Shown: positions 43,800-55,791 of the stretch, piece after piece
Numbering within the stretch: the stretch's first letter is position 1
Layout of the letters: every line of letters begins with the position of its first letter
Assembly: GCF_963678635.1 (NCBI RefSeq)
Contig: NC_087064.1
Location: 11,766,819 to 11,830,818 of the forward strand
DNA: 64,000 nt
From: Symsagittifera roscoffensis
Lineage: Eukaryota; Xenacoelomorpha; Acoela; Convolutidae
Reading direction: 5' to 3'
The notes under the pieces: generated by a model
Told to the model about the DNA's origin: nothing
What the model saw: the letters and a program-made list of their open reading frames with translations, nothing else
Database searches by the model: none
Made by a program: the position numbers and the translations under genes

Positions 43800-44965
43800 G
43801 TAGAGCTGTCCCATCTAAAACAGAGACGAGAGCATTCCCACGAACTGGATTGTTGTGATTGGAGTACTATTATTAACTGGACCAGAGTGAACCTTCGGTG
43901 GAAAGGTGGACAGCTAGAGTGTCCCAATGGTTCACGAGAACTTACAGTCTAGAGAAAAAACTTGTTCTTATTATTAAAACTGACTAACGTTAAACTCATT
44001 TTAGTTACTTTATTAATTCTTGAGTTGCTTACCGACTTATTTACTTCCTGGTTCTTGAGCGTGCTACAATGTGAGTACTTAATTTAAATTCCTAGAGTGT
44101 GTTTTATAATTGTTATGTTGAGGTAAGGCGAGTTTTAGGTTGATCCATCTGAAATGGATCAAGGTTCCACTGTCTAATAAAAAGTAACTTGACGGATTGT
44201 TCCAACCCGGTTTTTAACGGCGTTCATGTATTTTGGGTATCTAGAGACCTAAGTATGGGGACGTTTCTAATTCTAGAGTGGGGGGATATTTTAGTAGTAG
44301 CCTTTAAGCTGTAACGGGTCGTAGTCTCATGTCACAAGCGAACCGAACTGGCTCCGACCGTTCTTGAGGTAGAAAAACACAAGAGATGGTGTCCCTGACC
44401 CTTGAGCCAGTGGTTATAGAGCCTATTTTTCTTAAGCCTCATGTGTGACTGCAGTAGACGAATGTTACATAGTGTTTTTATGGCGCTCCTGGGTGTTTAC
44501 GACATCAAGACTACGGAGTCGAACCCACTTGAGACAGCTTCGGGCTGAATGCCCATTCTAGAGTACCGGCGTTACGGTTCGACAGGAACGTGCAAACCTT
44601 CCGGTTGTACCGTGATAGCTTTTTAAGAAAACTCGAGAAAATTTCCTGGTACGCTCTCCGAACGAGGCTTAGCTAACCGAGTAAAGGGGGGCAACTAGGG
44701 GGACAAAAACACGAGCAAAAAGACAAAAAGCAAAACAAAAACCAAAAAAGAATAGAAAAAGGAACAAAAACCATAAAACGAAAAAAGACAGTGACTTTGA
44801 CACCAGATTAGTTGGATCAAACCTTTATATTAATTAAATAGTATACCCATACTGTTTTACAAGTTAGATCGTTTCGATCAACCTAGCAATTTAAACCAGT
44901 AAACTGAATAAAGTGCCCGAAGTGGGGCGTTGTCAAGGGTTTTCAGATAGCTTGGAACTTAGCTG

Positions 44966-45155
44966 GACCAATAGGAGACTTGACTGGAAGAGGTGACCAG
45001 CCGAGTGGGAAAGTGGTTCAGGGACACTTGAGCTGAACCAATAGGAGACTTGACTGGAAGAGGTGACCAGCCGAGTGGGAAAGTGGTTCAGGGACACTTG
45101 AGCTGAACCAATAGGAGACTGGACTGGAACAGGTGACCAGTCGAGTGGGAAAGCA
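44966..45155 (+). repeat. 70-bp tandem triplication
   Basis: The word CCAATAGGAGACTTGACTGG and the following AGAGGTGACCAGCCGAGTGG recur at about 44968, 45038 and 45108, exactly 70 bp apart. The third copy is more diverged and incomplete. Confidence 0.93.
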
Positions 45156-46012
45156 GCCAAGAAGGATTTGGCAATTCTCGAGTTCTCAAGTTGGGCAGAA
45201 CGGGTATCGTTAAAATCCACATTACATTATAGGAGATAAGTGTAAAATAGGATAAGCGACATCCCCCGGTTTTGAGGAACGTTTTTACTTGAGCAGGCCT
45301 GGAGACAGGTCTACGGTTTTCTCTTGAGAGGTTTAGCACCCGGCGCTTAAGGTAATTTTAGGCTTAAGAAGGGGGGCTAAAAAGGGGGGAGGTTAGAAGG
45401 GGGGCTGGTTAAGTTAGAGGTTGGCGGTTGTAAATTGTAAAAAGGGGGAAATTAGAGTAACTAATTAGTCGACATCGTTGACTTAGTTACATTAGAAATT
45501 AACACGCGTTGGTAATATTAGGTGGATATCGAAATTTGAACTCGAGTTAAGGAAGGTACCCTGGTCGGATTGGTAGGGGGGAAGGGACATAGACAGTTTT
45601 TGTAATACCCCATAAGATCGCTAGCAGGGGGGAAGGAAACGCGTGGCAATTAGGTACAAAACATTTTTTTTCGATAGAAGGTAGACATTTGTCACCTTTG
45701 AATTTTAGGTGGGCTCATCTTTCTGTTTTTATTACTTTTTCTTGCTTAGATTTTTGTTGCATTTTGGTGAGGATTTGTGTTAAAATTTTGTACGAACAGG
45801 TGATTCCTGCGCACAGGTTTTGGTCTCAACTTACTTGGAACATTGAAATAGAGGTAGCCAAAAAGAGAAATAAGAAAAAGGGGGGTCAGCATTTGGCTTT
45901 TAAGAGAGGATTTTGGGAAAATTTTACTAGAGCTTGAGTGGTGGTACAAGGTACGGCGAATCAAGAAGTCCCCATAACGAAGAGGAAAGAAGTCCCACCA
46001 CCCAGACACTTG

Positions 46013-46640
46013 TCAACAGTCTTGGGACAGTGCCGAAGAAGTCTTAGGACAGAGCAGTATGGGGACAGTCTTGGGACAGTACAGTCTTGGGACAGTGGTC
46101 TTGGGACAGGGTCTTGGGACAGGGTCTTGGGACAAGGGTCTTGGGACAGGGTCTTGGGACAAGGTCTTGGGACAAGGTCTTGGGACAAGGGTCTTGGGAC
46201 AGGGTCTTGGGACAGGGTCTTGGGACAAGGTCTTGGGACGGGGTCTTGGGACAAGGTCTTGGGACGGGGTCTTGGGACAAGGTCTTGGGACAAGGGTCTT
46301 GGGACAGGGTCTTGGGACAAGGTCTTGGGACAGGGTCTTGGGACAAGGTCTTGGGACAGGGTCTTGGGACAAGGTCTTGGGACAAGGTCTTGGGACAAGG
46401 GTCTTGGGACAGGGTCTTGGGACAGGGTCTTGGGACAGGGTCTTGGGACAGGAGTCTTGGGACAAGGGTCTTGGGACAGTAGTCTTGGGACACTAGTCTT
46501 GGGACACTAGTCTTGGGACACTAGTCTTGGGACAGTAGTCTTGGGACACTAGCCTTGGGACATTAGTCTTGGACAAGAGTCTTGGGACACTGCCGGAAAG
46601 TACTGGGACGGTACCGAACAGTCTTGGGACAGGAGAAAGA
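46013..46640 (+). repeat. G-rich ~14-bp tandem array (GGGTCTTGGGACA-type), potential G-quadruplex tract
   Basis: About 38 units of GGTCTTGGGACA(A/G)G with lengths of 13-15 bp, dense from 46085 to 46480. The right side degenerates through AGTCTTGGGACACT units to about 46640. Adjacent units give GGG runs separated by 3-4 bases, meeting the usual G3N1-7 quadruplex pattern many times on the + (RNA-sense) strand. Long ORFs in all frames here are by-products of a repeat without stops. It ends about 320 bp before gag. Confidence 0.95.
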
Positions 46641-46957
46641 AGCCTGGGACGGTACAAAGAAGAGTAGGGACGGCAATTGGAAGTCTTGGGTAGTGTAAAA
46701 AATTGAAGTAAAATTACAAGAAGTGTTTTAAGACAGAATTAAGATAGAACAAGACTAATTGGAACCAGGTACGGTTGAGACCACAGATAAGGAAAGTTTC
46801 TCGAAAAGTTAATAAAGAGAACTGAAACAAGGTTTTCACCACGTTGTATATTTTTTTTTTAAAGAAAATTGTTTTTCCCCTCTCGAAAGATTTTATTCTT
46901 AGAATAGGATTGTGTATATAGTAGAATTGTAAATAAGAGCAATTGTAAATAGAAATA

Positions 46958-49900
46958 ATGAGGCGGAGCAGGGTACCGGTAGCTGAAAAAAGACCTACCG
47001 AAGCAAAGTATAATTCGTCGCTACGCAAAACAACATCAATGGGTCCGAAGATAACAAAGAAGAACATTTCAGTTAACATGGTCAGCACAAGGAGTACAAC
47101 GGAGAGAGCAAGAGAGGGCATGGAAGGGGAACGAGTAGAACCCACCATCGAGATTGATCTAGAGACACCTGATCAAAGTGTTGATGAAACAAGGAAAATA
47201 GCGACGGAGTCAACTCCAATGCCCAATGCAGAAGAACCAAACTCGAAACCCATAGAATTCTCACCAATAGACAACGTGGAAGATGCAAGAGGCAACATCG
47301 AAGAAACGGTGAAAGAAGACTCTCAAGTAAAAAAGACATCTTTTACAGAAAGGTTGGCGATGATGGTCGGAATAAAAACGAAAGAGAACGTGACTGAAGA
47401 ACCAAAAGCTGAAAGAGCACGAACATTTGGAATAGTGAGCACGAAGACGACAGAAGCCAATCCGAGAGAGGGACAAACTAGAGCAGAAGCGACGGCAGAA
47501 GAAAAACCGACGGCTGACCATGAAGAGGCTACTCTTGAGCTAGGTGACTTGATGGCGAAACTGAATCAGATCGACAAAAAGCTGAAGCACAGCGAAGAGG
47601 ACAGAGAAGTGATAAGAAAAGAATTAAGATACAACAAAAACGAGTATCTGGATAGTTATTTTAACCTGGCCAAGGCAACAGAAGAGAGACTCAAGGAAAT
47701 GTCAGATAATGTAGAAACCACCAATGAAGAACGAGATAAGAACATCAAAAAAGATTTGCAACAGTTAAAAAACCGATATGATGATGTCAACAGCCAATTA
47801 GGTAGCCTGGAAAAGAGAATGGACACAATGAGCAAAAATCAGGCCGAAAGTTCGTGTGCAATACAGGCGAAATTGGATGCAATCTTGAGTAATTCTACCT
47901 CACAAGAAAGACCGGCAGCGGATCGCGCGCAAGGCACCAGAGTTGACTTTGTGGAACCACAAAGGAACAAACGGCAATCGACACCGTTGCCCTTAACCCG
48001 GGATACGGTGAGCATAGCACCAACAGCTGCTAAAACAATCATGAAGAATGGAATGTCAAGTACAACGACTGGTCCGGGGGACTCAACAGCTAACAGCAAC
48101 GCAGGTCCGGATGCTATGACATGGGCAAACACTTGGGAGATGATGAACAGGACTCTAGAGGCCTTCGCCACGAGGAACACTAACTCGAGCGATAGGAGAG
48201 ATGGGAAATCAAGAAAAACATTCAATAAGCCAAAAGAATTCAAAGACGACTCAGATGGATGCATTGACACGTGGGTGGAAGTGATGAGATTACATCTAGA
48301 GCAAGACAACTTGAACGATGAAAGACAAGCATGCACAGCCATACTCAGCAATTTAGAAGGCACAGCATTAAAATGCGTGGTTGCGAAGAAAGAAGAAGAA
48401 CGCGATACCGCGGACAAGATCTTCGAGATATTGCTGAATCGATTCGGGTCAGGCATGAAGGGTCACCAAGCGATGATGCGATTTGAAAAGAAAAGGCAGA
48501 GGGACGACGAGTCAATAGATCGGTTCCTAGATGATCTCGAGAGCTTGAGAAGAAGGAGTGACCCAGAGGAGTCGACAAACAGAAGAAACTTTAGCATTGC
48601 CTCGAAGTTCATTGATGGGGTAAAAAGTGACGACTTAAGGACAATGTTAGCAACATACTACACATTGTCGAAAGACAGCGCACCAACCCCAGAAGAAATG
48701 AGACAGAAATCAAGGGAATACATGCTGATGAAACCAAAGAAATACTCGTATTCAGAAAACAGGAACACGCAAGGGGGAAGTCAACCGCAGAGGTCGTCAT
48801 GGTACAAACCTAGAGATGACATGGACAAGCGCAGATCATGCGCGAACTGCGGGTCGGCGGATCACCACGTGGCTGACTGCACAACATACAAACAAGGCAT
48901 GAAGAGTCTAGGATATGCACCAGATGAAGAGGACATGAGCCAAATGGAGGAACACGAGTACTATAGTGGCTTAATCATCAAGATAGGCGCAAGATGCTTC
49001 TTCTGTAACCAGGAGGGGCACTTCCGAATGGATTGTCCCTTGTTCTGGGAAGCGGTCAAGGACCAGAGTCACCCTAAACATAAGTTGGCATTAGCGGCGG
49101 TGCAGAATCAGCGGAACAGGCAAAACGAATTTGAATCGAGGAACTTAGGAGCACCAAGCACGGAATTGCCGACGAAGACAGTGAAAGCTGTATCACATGT
49201 TAATGATGCCATAGAATCCGCGGCAGGGAACTCTCTAGAGATAAATTATGAGAAAGCGGCGACGGAAGCAATTGCCAAAGTGAAACAGGATCTGGCTGCG
49301 AAAGAAATAGAGCAACGACTAAAGCTGGAGATAGAAAGACAGAATTTTAACGAAGCATTAACCGGATCGAAACAAATACCAGAGGCTGTACCAGGCTCAA
49401 CGAAGACAGGGAATTGCAATACTGTGAAAATGGTGACAGGTAAACCTTTTGGCATATCGAGAATCGGGGCAAGGATAATGTCGATAATCACAGTGGGCGG
49501 CCACGAGGTAACCAGAAACTTGGGCGAGCCGAGCGACCAGACGATAATGCACATTGACGTGTATGCAGACTATTTGAGTGGTATAAGCCCACAAACGACT
49601 TCTAGAGCACTGAGAGCACTACTCATGAGAGGGGGCAGCAAGTCGGTACGTGTTAATAGCAGATATACTGAAGATTACGGTCCACACGAGGTGATGCTAA
49701 ATATAGATGGGATTAACATCTATACCAAGACAATGATAACATGTGACGAAGACCTAATTGGACAAATCTACGTAGGGAAAGAAGAATTGAAAGTGAGATC
49801 GATTGGACACTGCGCCATGCTTGAGGAAGATGCAATGCACATCGGGACGGAGGCAGATGTGACAGGGCACGTGCTGGATATAAGTGGCAAAAAGACTCAG

Positions 49901-50383
49901 TTGCGTGGGTTGCTTGACACGGGAGCAGTCTTGAGCGTTATACCAATCGAAACTTGGGAGAAGATGGGCTTTGACAAAGGTGACTTGATAGACTCGAGAA
50001 TACGGCTGTCAGCTGCAAACAAAGGGGCCCTACGGGTGCTGGGCAGGACGCCGATAATAGCCCTCAATTTGGGGGAACGTAACCTGTGGATGAGCTTTAT
50101 CGTGGTAGAAAACTTAGATGAATCTGACCAATTCATTTTGGGCAGAGACTTCATCAGGAATTTCGACGTAACGATTGATTTAAATAACGCAATGTTCAGG
50201 ATACGGAACCCGGATAGGAGGTACGCAATCAAACCGGTAAATTTAATAATGGCAAATGAAAACAAAGCACCGGTATTCTTGAGTAGGAGGGTGAGGCTAA
50301 AAGCTAATGAAGCGGCAATCGTAAGTTTGAGGATGAAAAATTACAATGAACTAAGTGACAACAAGCAAGTGTGCATAGTGTAA
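46958..50383 (+). CDS. Gag and aspartic protease of the giant element
   Basis: 1141 codons from ATG at 46958. After a charged N-terminus come a coiled-coil region (about residues 185-320), a retrotransposon-gag capsid-like region (about 420-600, with W-E/L-rich helices, GTALKCVV and RFGSGMKGHQAMMRF), and two CCHC zinc knuckles (CANCGSADHHVADC at about 628; CFFCNQEGHFRMDC at about 680). The protease follows, with LLDTGAVLSVIP at about 984 and FILGRDFI. It would form the capsid and process the polyprotein. The frame ends at TAA 50381-50383, inside a copied 22-nt stretch (50352-50373 repeated at 50381-50402). That copy looks like the lesion that separates protease from RT. Confidence 0.9.
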   Translation: MRRSRVPVAEKRPTEAKYNSSLRKTTSMGPKITKKNISVNMVSTRSTTERAREGMEGERVEPTIEIDLETPDQSVDETRKIATESTPMPNAEEPNSKPIEFSPIDNVEDARGNIEETVKEDSQVKKTSFTERLAMMVGIKTKENVTEEPKAERARTFGIVSTKTTEANPREGQTRAEATAEEKPTADHEEATLELGDLMAKLNQIDKKLKHSEEDREVIRKELRYNKNEYLDSYFNLAKATEERLKEMSDNVETTNEERDKNIKKDLQQLKNRYDDVNSQLGSLEKRMDTMSKNQAESSCAIQAKLDAILSNSTSQERPAADRAQGTRVDFVEPQRNKRQSTPLPLTRDTVSIAPTAAKTIMKNGMSSTTTGPGDSTANSNAGPDAMTWANTWEMMNRTLEAFATRNTNSSDRRDGKSRKTFNKPKEFKDDSDGCIDTWVEVMRLHLEQDNLNDERQACTAILSNLEGTALKCVVAKKEEERDTADKIFEILLNRFGSGMKGHQAMMRFEKKRQRDDESIDRFLDDLESLRRRSDPEESTNRRNFSIASKFIDGVKSDDLRTMLATYYTLSKDSAPTPEEMRQKSREYMLMKPKKYSYSENRNTQGGSQPQRSSWYKPRDDMDKRRSCANCGSADHHVADCTTYKQGMKSLGYAPDEEDMSQMEEHEYYSGLIIKIGARCFFCNQEGHFRMDCPLFWEAVKDQSHPKHKLALAAVQNQRNRQNEFESRNLGAPSTELPTKTVKAVSHVNDAIESAAGNSLEINYEKAATEAIAKVKQDLAAKEIEQRLKLEIERQNFNEALTGSKQIPEAVPGSTKTGNCNTVKMVTGKPFGISRIGARIMSIITVGGHEVTRNLGEPSDQTIMHIDVYADYLSGISPQTTSRALRALLMRGGSKSVRVNSRYTEDYGPHEVMLNIDGINIYTKTMITCDEDLIGQIYVGKEELKVRSIGHCAMLEEDAMHIGTEADVTGHVLDISGKKTQLRGLLDTGAVLSVIPIETWEKMGFDKGDLIDSRIRLSAANKGALRVLGRTPIIALNLGERNLWMSFIVVENLDESDQFILGRDFIRNFDVTIDLNNAMFRIRNPDRRYAIKPVNLIMANENKAPVFLSRRVRLKANEAAIVSLRMKNYNELSDNKQVCIV

Positions 50384-50402
50384 GTGACAACAAGCAAGTG
50401 TG
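50352..50402 (+). repeat. 22-nt templated duplication breaking the gag-pol frame
   Basis: TAAGTGACAACAAGCAAGTGTG at 50352-50373 reappears at 50381-50402, seven bases after the first. The second copy brings in an in-frame TAA and shifts the reading frame by one. The conserved pro-RT linker continues right after it in the shifted frame. Confidence 0.9.
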
Positions 50403-51310
50403 AATCCTAATAGTCAAAGTGCTGCTGTTTTAGGAAGATCATTTTCGATAACGAAGAGCGGCCTCTGCGTCAGTGTCTTGTTGAATACCCTTGATATACC
50501 GATCACGATACAAAGAGGGAGGAAACTGGGATATGCTTTACCGGTTAAAACTCGATATGAAACAATTGAGAATTCAAAACAAAATGAAGTTGTTGATTGC
50601 ACCAATCACAGGGACAAAATTTGTATCTTGAGACGATTGCAGAAAATAAAAGATTCTTCAGGTCTTATTAAATCACTTAAGTCAGAAACGGATGATGGTC
50701 TTTCGAGCTGTTCGAACTTTCCAGATTGACCCACACTAGATGAAATGCAAAATGAAAAACCGGTCCTGCCGGAGATTGAACATTTGAGGGGCAAACTGAA
50801 GGATGAACAGCTCGAAGCCATCAAGGACGTACTAGAGCGGAACGAAGAAGTTTTTTCGAGGCATAAGGCGGATATCGGGTGTTGTAATTTCGTTGAGCAT
50901 GAAATGGAACTTGAGGAAAACGCGGTACCACACAGGGAGGGGGCGAGGCGCATGACCCCACACAAATCGGACGCGTGTAGAAAAGAGATCGAGACGTTAC
51001 TAGAGTATGACATGATAGAACCATCCAAGTCACCGTGGGCGTGTGGAGTAGTGATGGCCAAAAAGAAAGGCGACCAGTTGAGGTTTTGTTGTGACTTTCG
51101 ATACCTGAACTCCGTCACGGTGAAGGATGCCTATCCCATACCGAGGATTGATGAGAGCCTCTCGAAGTTAGGTGATGCAAAATTTTTTACGACTCTTGAT
51201 TTAGGCTCGGCCTTTTGGCAAGTACCACTAAGGAAGCAGGACAGGGACAAGACAGGGTTTGCCTGCGAGTTGGGTCTGTTTCAATGGAAACGGATGCCGT
51301 TTGGATTTGC
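50403..51310 (+). pseudogene. Pol: protease-RT linker and RT fingers/palm, first part (broken)
   Basis: One frame is open from the 22-nt duplication to a single TGA at 50727-50729. It then continues in the same frame through 51338. It encodes a linker (SFSITKSGLCVSVLLNT, then RGRKLGYALP) typical of Ty3/Gypsy pol. RT follows, with FCCDFRYLN, VKDAYPIPRID, the first catalytic Asp in TTLDLGSAFWQVPL, and KRMPFGF. At about 51308 a one-base deletion moves the conserved 'PFGLxNAxATFQRLM' block to the next frame. The lone TGA could in principle be read through, but the neighbouring frameshifts favour decay. Confidence 0.88.
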
Positions 51311-54300
51311 AATGCCACAGCCACGTTTCAGCGGTTGATGGCACACGCGCTGATAGGCGTAACGAAGAAGTATGGCAATCTGGTAATGTGCTACGTGGAT
51401 GACGTGGTAATAGCGACGCCAACACTGGAAGACCACATTGAGAGACTAGACGAAGTGTTTGCATGCATGAAGAGGTCGGGGCTAAAGTGTAAACCATCCA
51501 AGTGCGAGATACTCAAGGACTCAATAAAATACTTGGGCAGGATGGTAGACAAGCACGGCATCAGACCTGATACGGACGCCGTGGAAGCAGTCCTGACCTG
51601 GAAATCACCGAAGACAGAGCACCAGTTGATGAGCTTCCTGCGTTTCGCTAACTATTATAGAGAGTTCATCAAAGGCTATGCAGACAAGGTATACCCGATG
51701 CAACAATTAATGAGACACAAGGGCAAGAAGTTCACGTGGAACAACGCAGCAGAAGAGTCATTCCAGAGGATAAAGAAAGAGCTATGTGAGGCACCAGTAC
51801 TGGGTATGCCGACTGAGAAAGGGATGTACGTGCTGGACACGGATGCGTCGGTAGTCGCGATTTCTGGGATTCTCCACCAAGAACAAGAATGGAATGGGAA
51901 GACAGTCTTGAGACCAATAGCGTACGGGAGCAAAGTCCTGAGTGACACGGAAATGAAGTACGGAGCACCGAAAGCTGAGATGTTCGCGGTGGTTACCTTT
52001 GTCGAGAAATACAGGGCATACTTGGGCAGTGAACCATTCAAGTTGCGAGTCGACAACAGAGCACTGAGCTGGCTGAAAACGTACTCAATGGACCAAAGTT
52101 ACATTGGGAGGTGGATAGTTCGCCTGGACGGATACAACATGATAATTGAGCATAGAACGCGAGATAAACATCAGAATGCCGACAGCTTGAGTAAGAAGAC
52201 GGAGTTCTATGAGAGACAAGAGCAAAGAGAAGCAGACAGACCTGAAATCAAAGATGGCTTCTCATTCATGGACAAGGAAACGTACGACAGTCTTCCACTC
52301 ACGAGATGGCTGGACAAGTCAGGCAAACCGATAGAAGATCATCCTGAATTGCCTAAAGAGCCTCCAGAGAAGACCATCTTGAGGAAGAGCAAGAGGATTC
52401 CGATTGAGATTATACTCAAGTCGAAGATCGTGAAGGAGACGCTCAAGGCAAAAGGCTATGATCTTAACCAGGTGGAAGCAGGAACTGCACAGATAGATGA
52501 TGACTTAATGAGGTTGCTCGAAAAACTATCAGATGATAAGCCCGTGATCCAGGAGAAGGGTACAGAGAAACCGGAATTCACTATACTTCGGAGAAAAGAG
52601 ACGGTGAACGATACTGACTCATCAAGAGGAAGCGTCACTGACAGCAAAGATGTCGTGCGGTCACTAGTTGACAAAATCCCCGAAGACATTCTGGAGCAGA
52701 CCAGGGTTAGGAAAAAGAAAGTGACGTTCAAGGAAGATACTGAGCAGCTGGGACCAGGTCAAGAGTCCGGGGAGTGTTCCAGGTTCACGGAAGAAGGAAC
52801 CGGAGAAGGAAAATTGTCCGGGGAGCGTGAAGGATGGGATGAAGACTTGGATGAGAGCAGCGAAAACCAGGACAGTCTGTGCATGATACTGGCGGAAGAG
52901 AAGACAAGGCACCACGACAGGGAGTTACAGACGGATCCATCATCAGGAACGTACAATCTGGAGATACAGGAGATACGAGGTGGTGAGGAACTTGAGAGAA
53001 TAGCGGTTTCAAGGAAGCCATACAGAGAACTATCATGCAACTCAAACGTCAGAACAAATCTGGTGCCAGAAGATGATATGAAAATCGTGAAAAGGATGAT
53101 ATGCGTGAAGCTGAGTGATGACATCCACAAACCTGGTGAGATGAATGGACAGATCATGGCGCTAAAGGAGCATGTCAAGGCAAGATATAGGCTGTCAGAC
53201 CTAATAAGAGCCCAAAAGAATGACAAAATGACAAGTAACCTCTCCAAATGGATCCAGTCGGGGGTCAAGGAGAAGGGGGAACTCGAGGAAGACAGCTACA
53301 AGATCTTGAGCCAGTTCTACAAAGAGAAAAAAGACTTACTCTACCACACAGCTGATGGGGTGGTAGCATGCAAGAGGAAAGATGAGGAGAAGATATTACA
53401 CAAACACAACCTCATCATACTGCCACAGTTGTATCAAACGGAGGTGCTTTTCAGATCGCACGACCAGATGGGCCACCAGGGGATAGACAAAGTACAACAA
53501 AGGATACTTCACAGGTTTGATTGGCCAGGAATGAGAAAAGCTTGCGAGAGATGGGTGAATGCCTGTCTGGCATGTCTCCAGGTAAAAGACCCAAGGAAGA
53601 TGAAGTTTCCCCTCAAGTCCGTTGAGAGCTCAGAGTTCAATGAAGTGGTGCAGATAGACCATCAAAAAATCTGCATGACGGAGTCGGGATATAACCAGAT
53701 ACTGGTTATAATAGATCACTTCACAAAGTTGGCGGAAGCGGTCCCGTGCCAAACAGCCTCGGCCGAGGAGACATGTGATCATCTGATAACGCATTGGATA
53801 TCGCGGTATGGTTGTCCAATGACTTTCCAGTCGGACAACGGCAAAGCTTTTGTAGGGGACTTGACAAAAGAATTGACGAAGAGATCGCACATTGCTCAAG
53901 CACACTCGACAACCTATCATCCACAGACCAATGGGTTGGTAGAGAGACAAAACAGGACACTGGTCAACATGTTAAGGGTTTACTGCTCAAGATACATGAC
54001 GGACTGGGACAAATACCTGCCACAGGTAGTAGGAGCCTACAACAGTACACATCACTCAACTACGGGCATCAGTCCTTTCATGATGTTGACGGGCAGGGAG
54101 AGAGCAATGCCTCTGACATTCTTTTACCCGGAATACGAAGAGAAAAAGACGTCGCCTCAGGCATACGTGAAAGAAGCGATCAAAAGACAACAGGAATTGA
54201 ACGAGCTATGCAGGAGGAACACGGCGCAAGCGCAAATGAGGCAACGCAGGAAATACGACGAAAAAATATTACGAGCAAAGCCATATGAAGTGGGCCAATA

Positions 54301-55366
54301 CGTGTGGGTCTTCCAAAATGTCATACCGCCCAAGGGAACAAAGAAACTACTCAAGAAGTGGAGGGGACCATTCATGATAACGGAGGTTCATCAACAAGGA
54401 CGGTTCTATCGCTTGAGTACTGGGCGAGCGGCACATTATGAAAATCTGAAGCCTCACGTCCCGTCTCCAGAGGATTGGTGCATACCGAAGGACATGGAGG
54501 GTCTTGAGTATCTGGTGGTAGAGCCAGCGTGCGAAGTGAATGAGAAAGGCACTAGAGAGAAAAATGATGGTAATGAGAACTTGAGTTTGGACGACAATGA
54601 AAAGATAGGAGTGGAGTCTGATGCAGGATCATTTGTAGAAGAAGACTGGAACGACCCGGAGCAAGACGAGGTGCCGAAATGGATAGAACCGGATCGAACA
54701 ACACCACCGGAAACCAGGACTGGCAATCGCAAACGCACAGGCATGAGGTACAACAGGTACGGGGACGACTTCTTGATCGATAAGATACAGCCAGACAAAT
54801 TGGGCGAGGAATTACTGAAGGCAGGCGAACTGGAAGCTGGAGAGGAATGGCAGGTCATTGACGATGGTGGTCATTATCCGCAGGATGATTACTCGACGCC
54901 AGAAGTAGAAACGGATCTCGAACAGAGTGAGATAGAGAGGAGGGAGAACACGAACTTGAGGATTCTAGAGTGGATGCGTGATGTCAAAGACGAGAGCCGC
55001 GAAGGACAAAGCATTCAGCAAGTCGATGTATCAGCAGCAAATTACATGAAGACAGAGGACCCTCTTTTCGGATGGACGGCAACAGACAGGCCACTGGACA
55101 TTCCTCAGGACAATTCAGACCCGACAACATCGACGGGGACGTCGATAAATATTTTTGTCCGGGGAGTGGGGGTAGGACTTACCCACACCGAAAATTTGAT
55201 GATACGAAAATTTGAAAATTTGGTAAGACTGGAACGACCCGGAGCAAGACGAGGTGCCGAAATGGATAGAACCGGATCGAACAACACCACCGGAAACCAG
55301 GACTGGCAATCGCAAACGCACAGGCATGAGGTACAACAGGTACGGGGACGACTTCTTGATCGATAA
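51311..55366 (+). pseudogene. Pol: RT palm, RNase H, integrase and C-terminal region (frame shared to 55366)
   Basis: From the frameshift, NATATFQRLM leads to the RT active site (CYVDDVVIA), RNase H (LDTDASVVAISG; KAEMFAVVTFVEKY; NADSLSK) and a long, charged ~330-residue insert. Integrase follows, with the HHCC finger H-D-Q-M-G-H…CLACLQVK and a DDE core: Asp in VVQIDHQ at about 53657, Asp in FQSDNGKAF at 53834, Glu in LVERQNR at 53942, giving the usual 35-residue spacing. A GPF/Y-like module (KKWRGPFMITEV) comes next. An acidic tail then enters the 583-bp duplication and ends out of frame at 55366. Catalytic residues are intact, so the enzyme region decayed recently. Confidence 0.9.
54644..55226 (+). 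repeat. 583-bp tandem duplication within pol, copy 1
   Basis: GACTGGAACGACCCGGAGCA starts at 54644 and again at 55227. The copies are nearly identical until about 55200/55783. As 583 is not a multiple of three, it shifts the downstream frame. Confidence 0.95.
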
Positions 55367-55791
55367 GATACAGCCAGACAAATTGGGCGAGGAATTACTG
55401 AAGGCAGGCGAACTGGAAGCTGGAGAGGAATGGCAGGTCATTGACGATGGTGGTCATTATCCGCAGGATGATTACTCGACGCCAGAAGTAGAAACGGATC
55501 TCGAACAGAGTGAGATAGAGAGGAGGGAGAACACGAACTTGAGGATTCTAGAGTGGATGCGTGATGTCAAAGACGAGAGCCGCGAAGGACAAAGCATTCA
55601 GCAAGTCGATGTATCAGCAGCAAATTACATGAAGACAGAGGACCCTCTTTTCGGATGGACGGCAACAGACAGGCCACTGGACATTCCTCAGGACAATTCA
55701 GACCCGACAACATCGACGGGGACGTCGATAAATATTTTTGTCCGGGGAGTGGGGGTAGGACTTACCCACACCGAAAATTCGATGATAAAGA
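55227..55791 (+). repeat. 583-bp tandem duplication within pol, copy 2
   Basis: Second copy. After it the original C-terminus resumes (GATGATAAAGAAGCTC). Copy 1 ends with a short AAAATTTG-rich junction (55195-55226), which looks like filler or slippage sequence. Confidence 0.95.

Larger units (their letters stand above)
43800..46957 (+). other. Putative 5' LTR and leader of the giant element
   Basis: No gene. It holds a 70-bp triplication, an A/G-rich stretch (44700-44790), several G4 or longer G runs (45370-45440, 45580-45650) and the ~14-bp array. A strong donor-like GAGGTAAGG lies near 44122. An LTR is expected here, but its ends cannot be found without the 3' copy. Confidence 0.5.

Noticed and set aside
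45938-46510. Long ORFs in all frames of both strands (about 130-190 codons) over the G-rich array
   Set aside because: They are translations of a ~14-bp repeat without stop codons. The products are pure repeats such as LGQG/SWDR or CPKTLSQDP with no independent support.
50383-50402. Programmed frameshift between protease and RT in the giant element
   Set aside because: The frame change coincides with an exact 22-nt local duplication that also adds the stop codon. No slippery heptamer was seen, so mutation is simpler.
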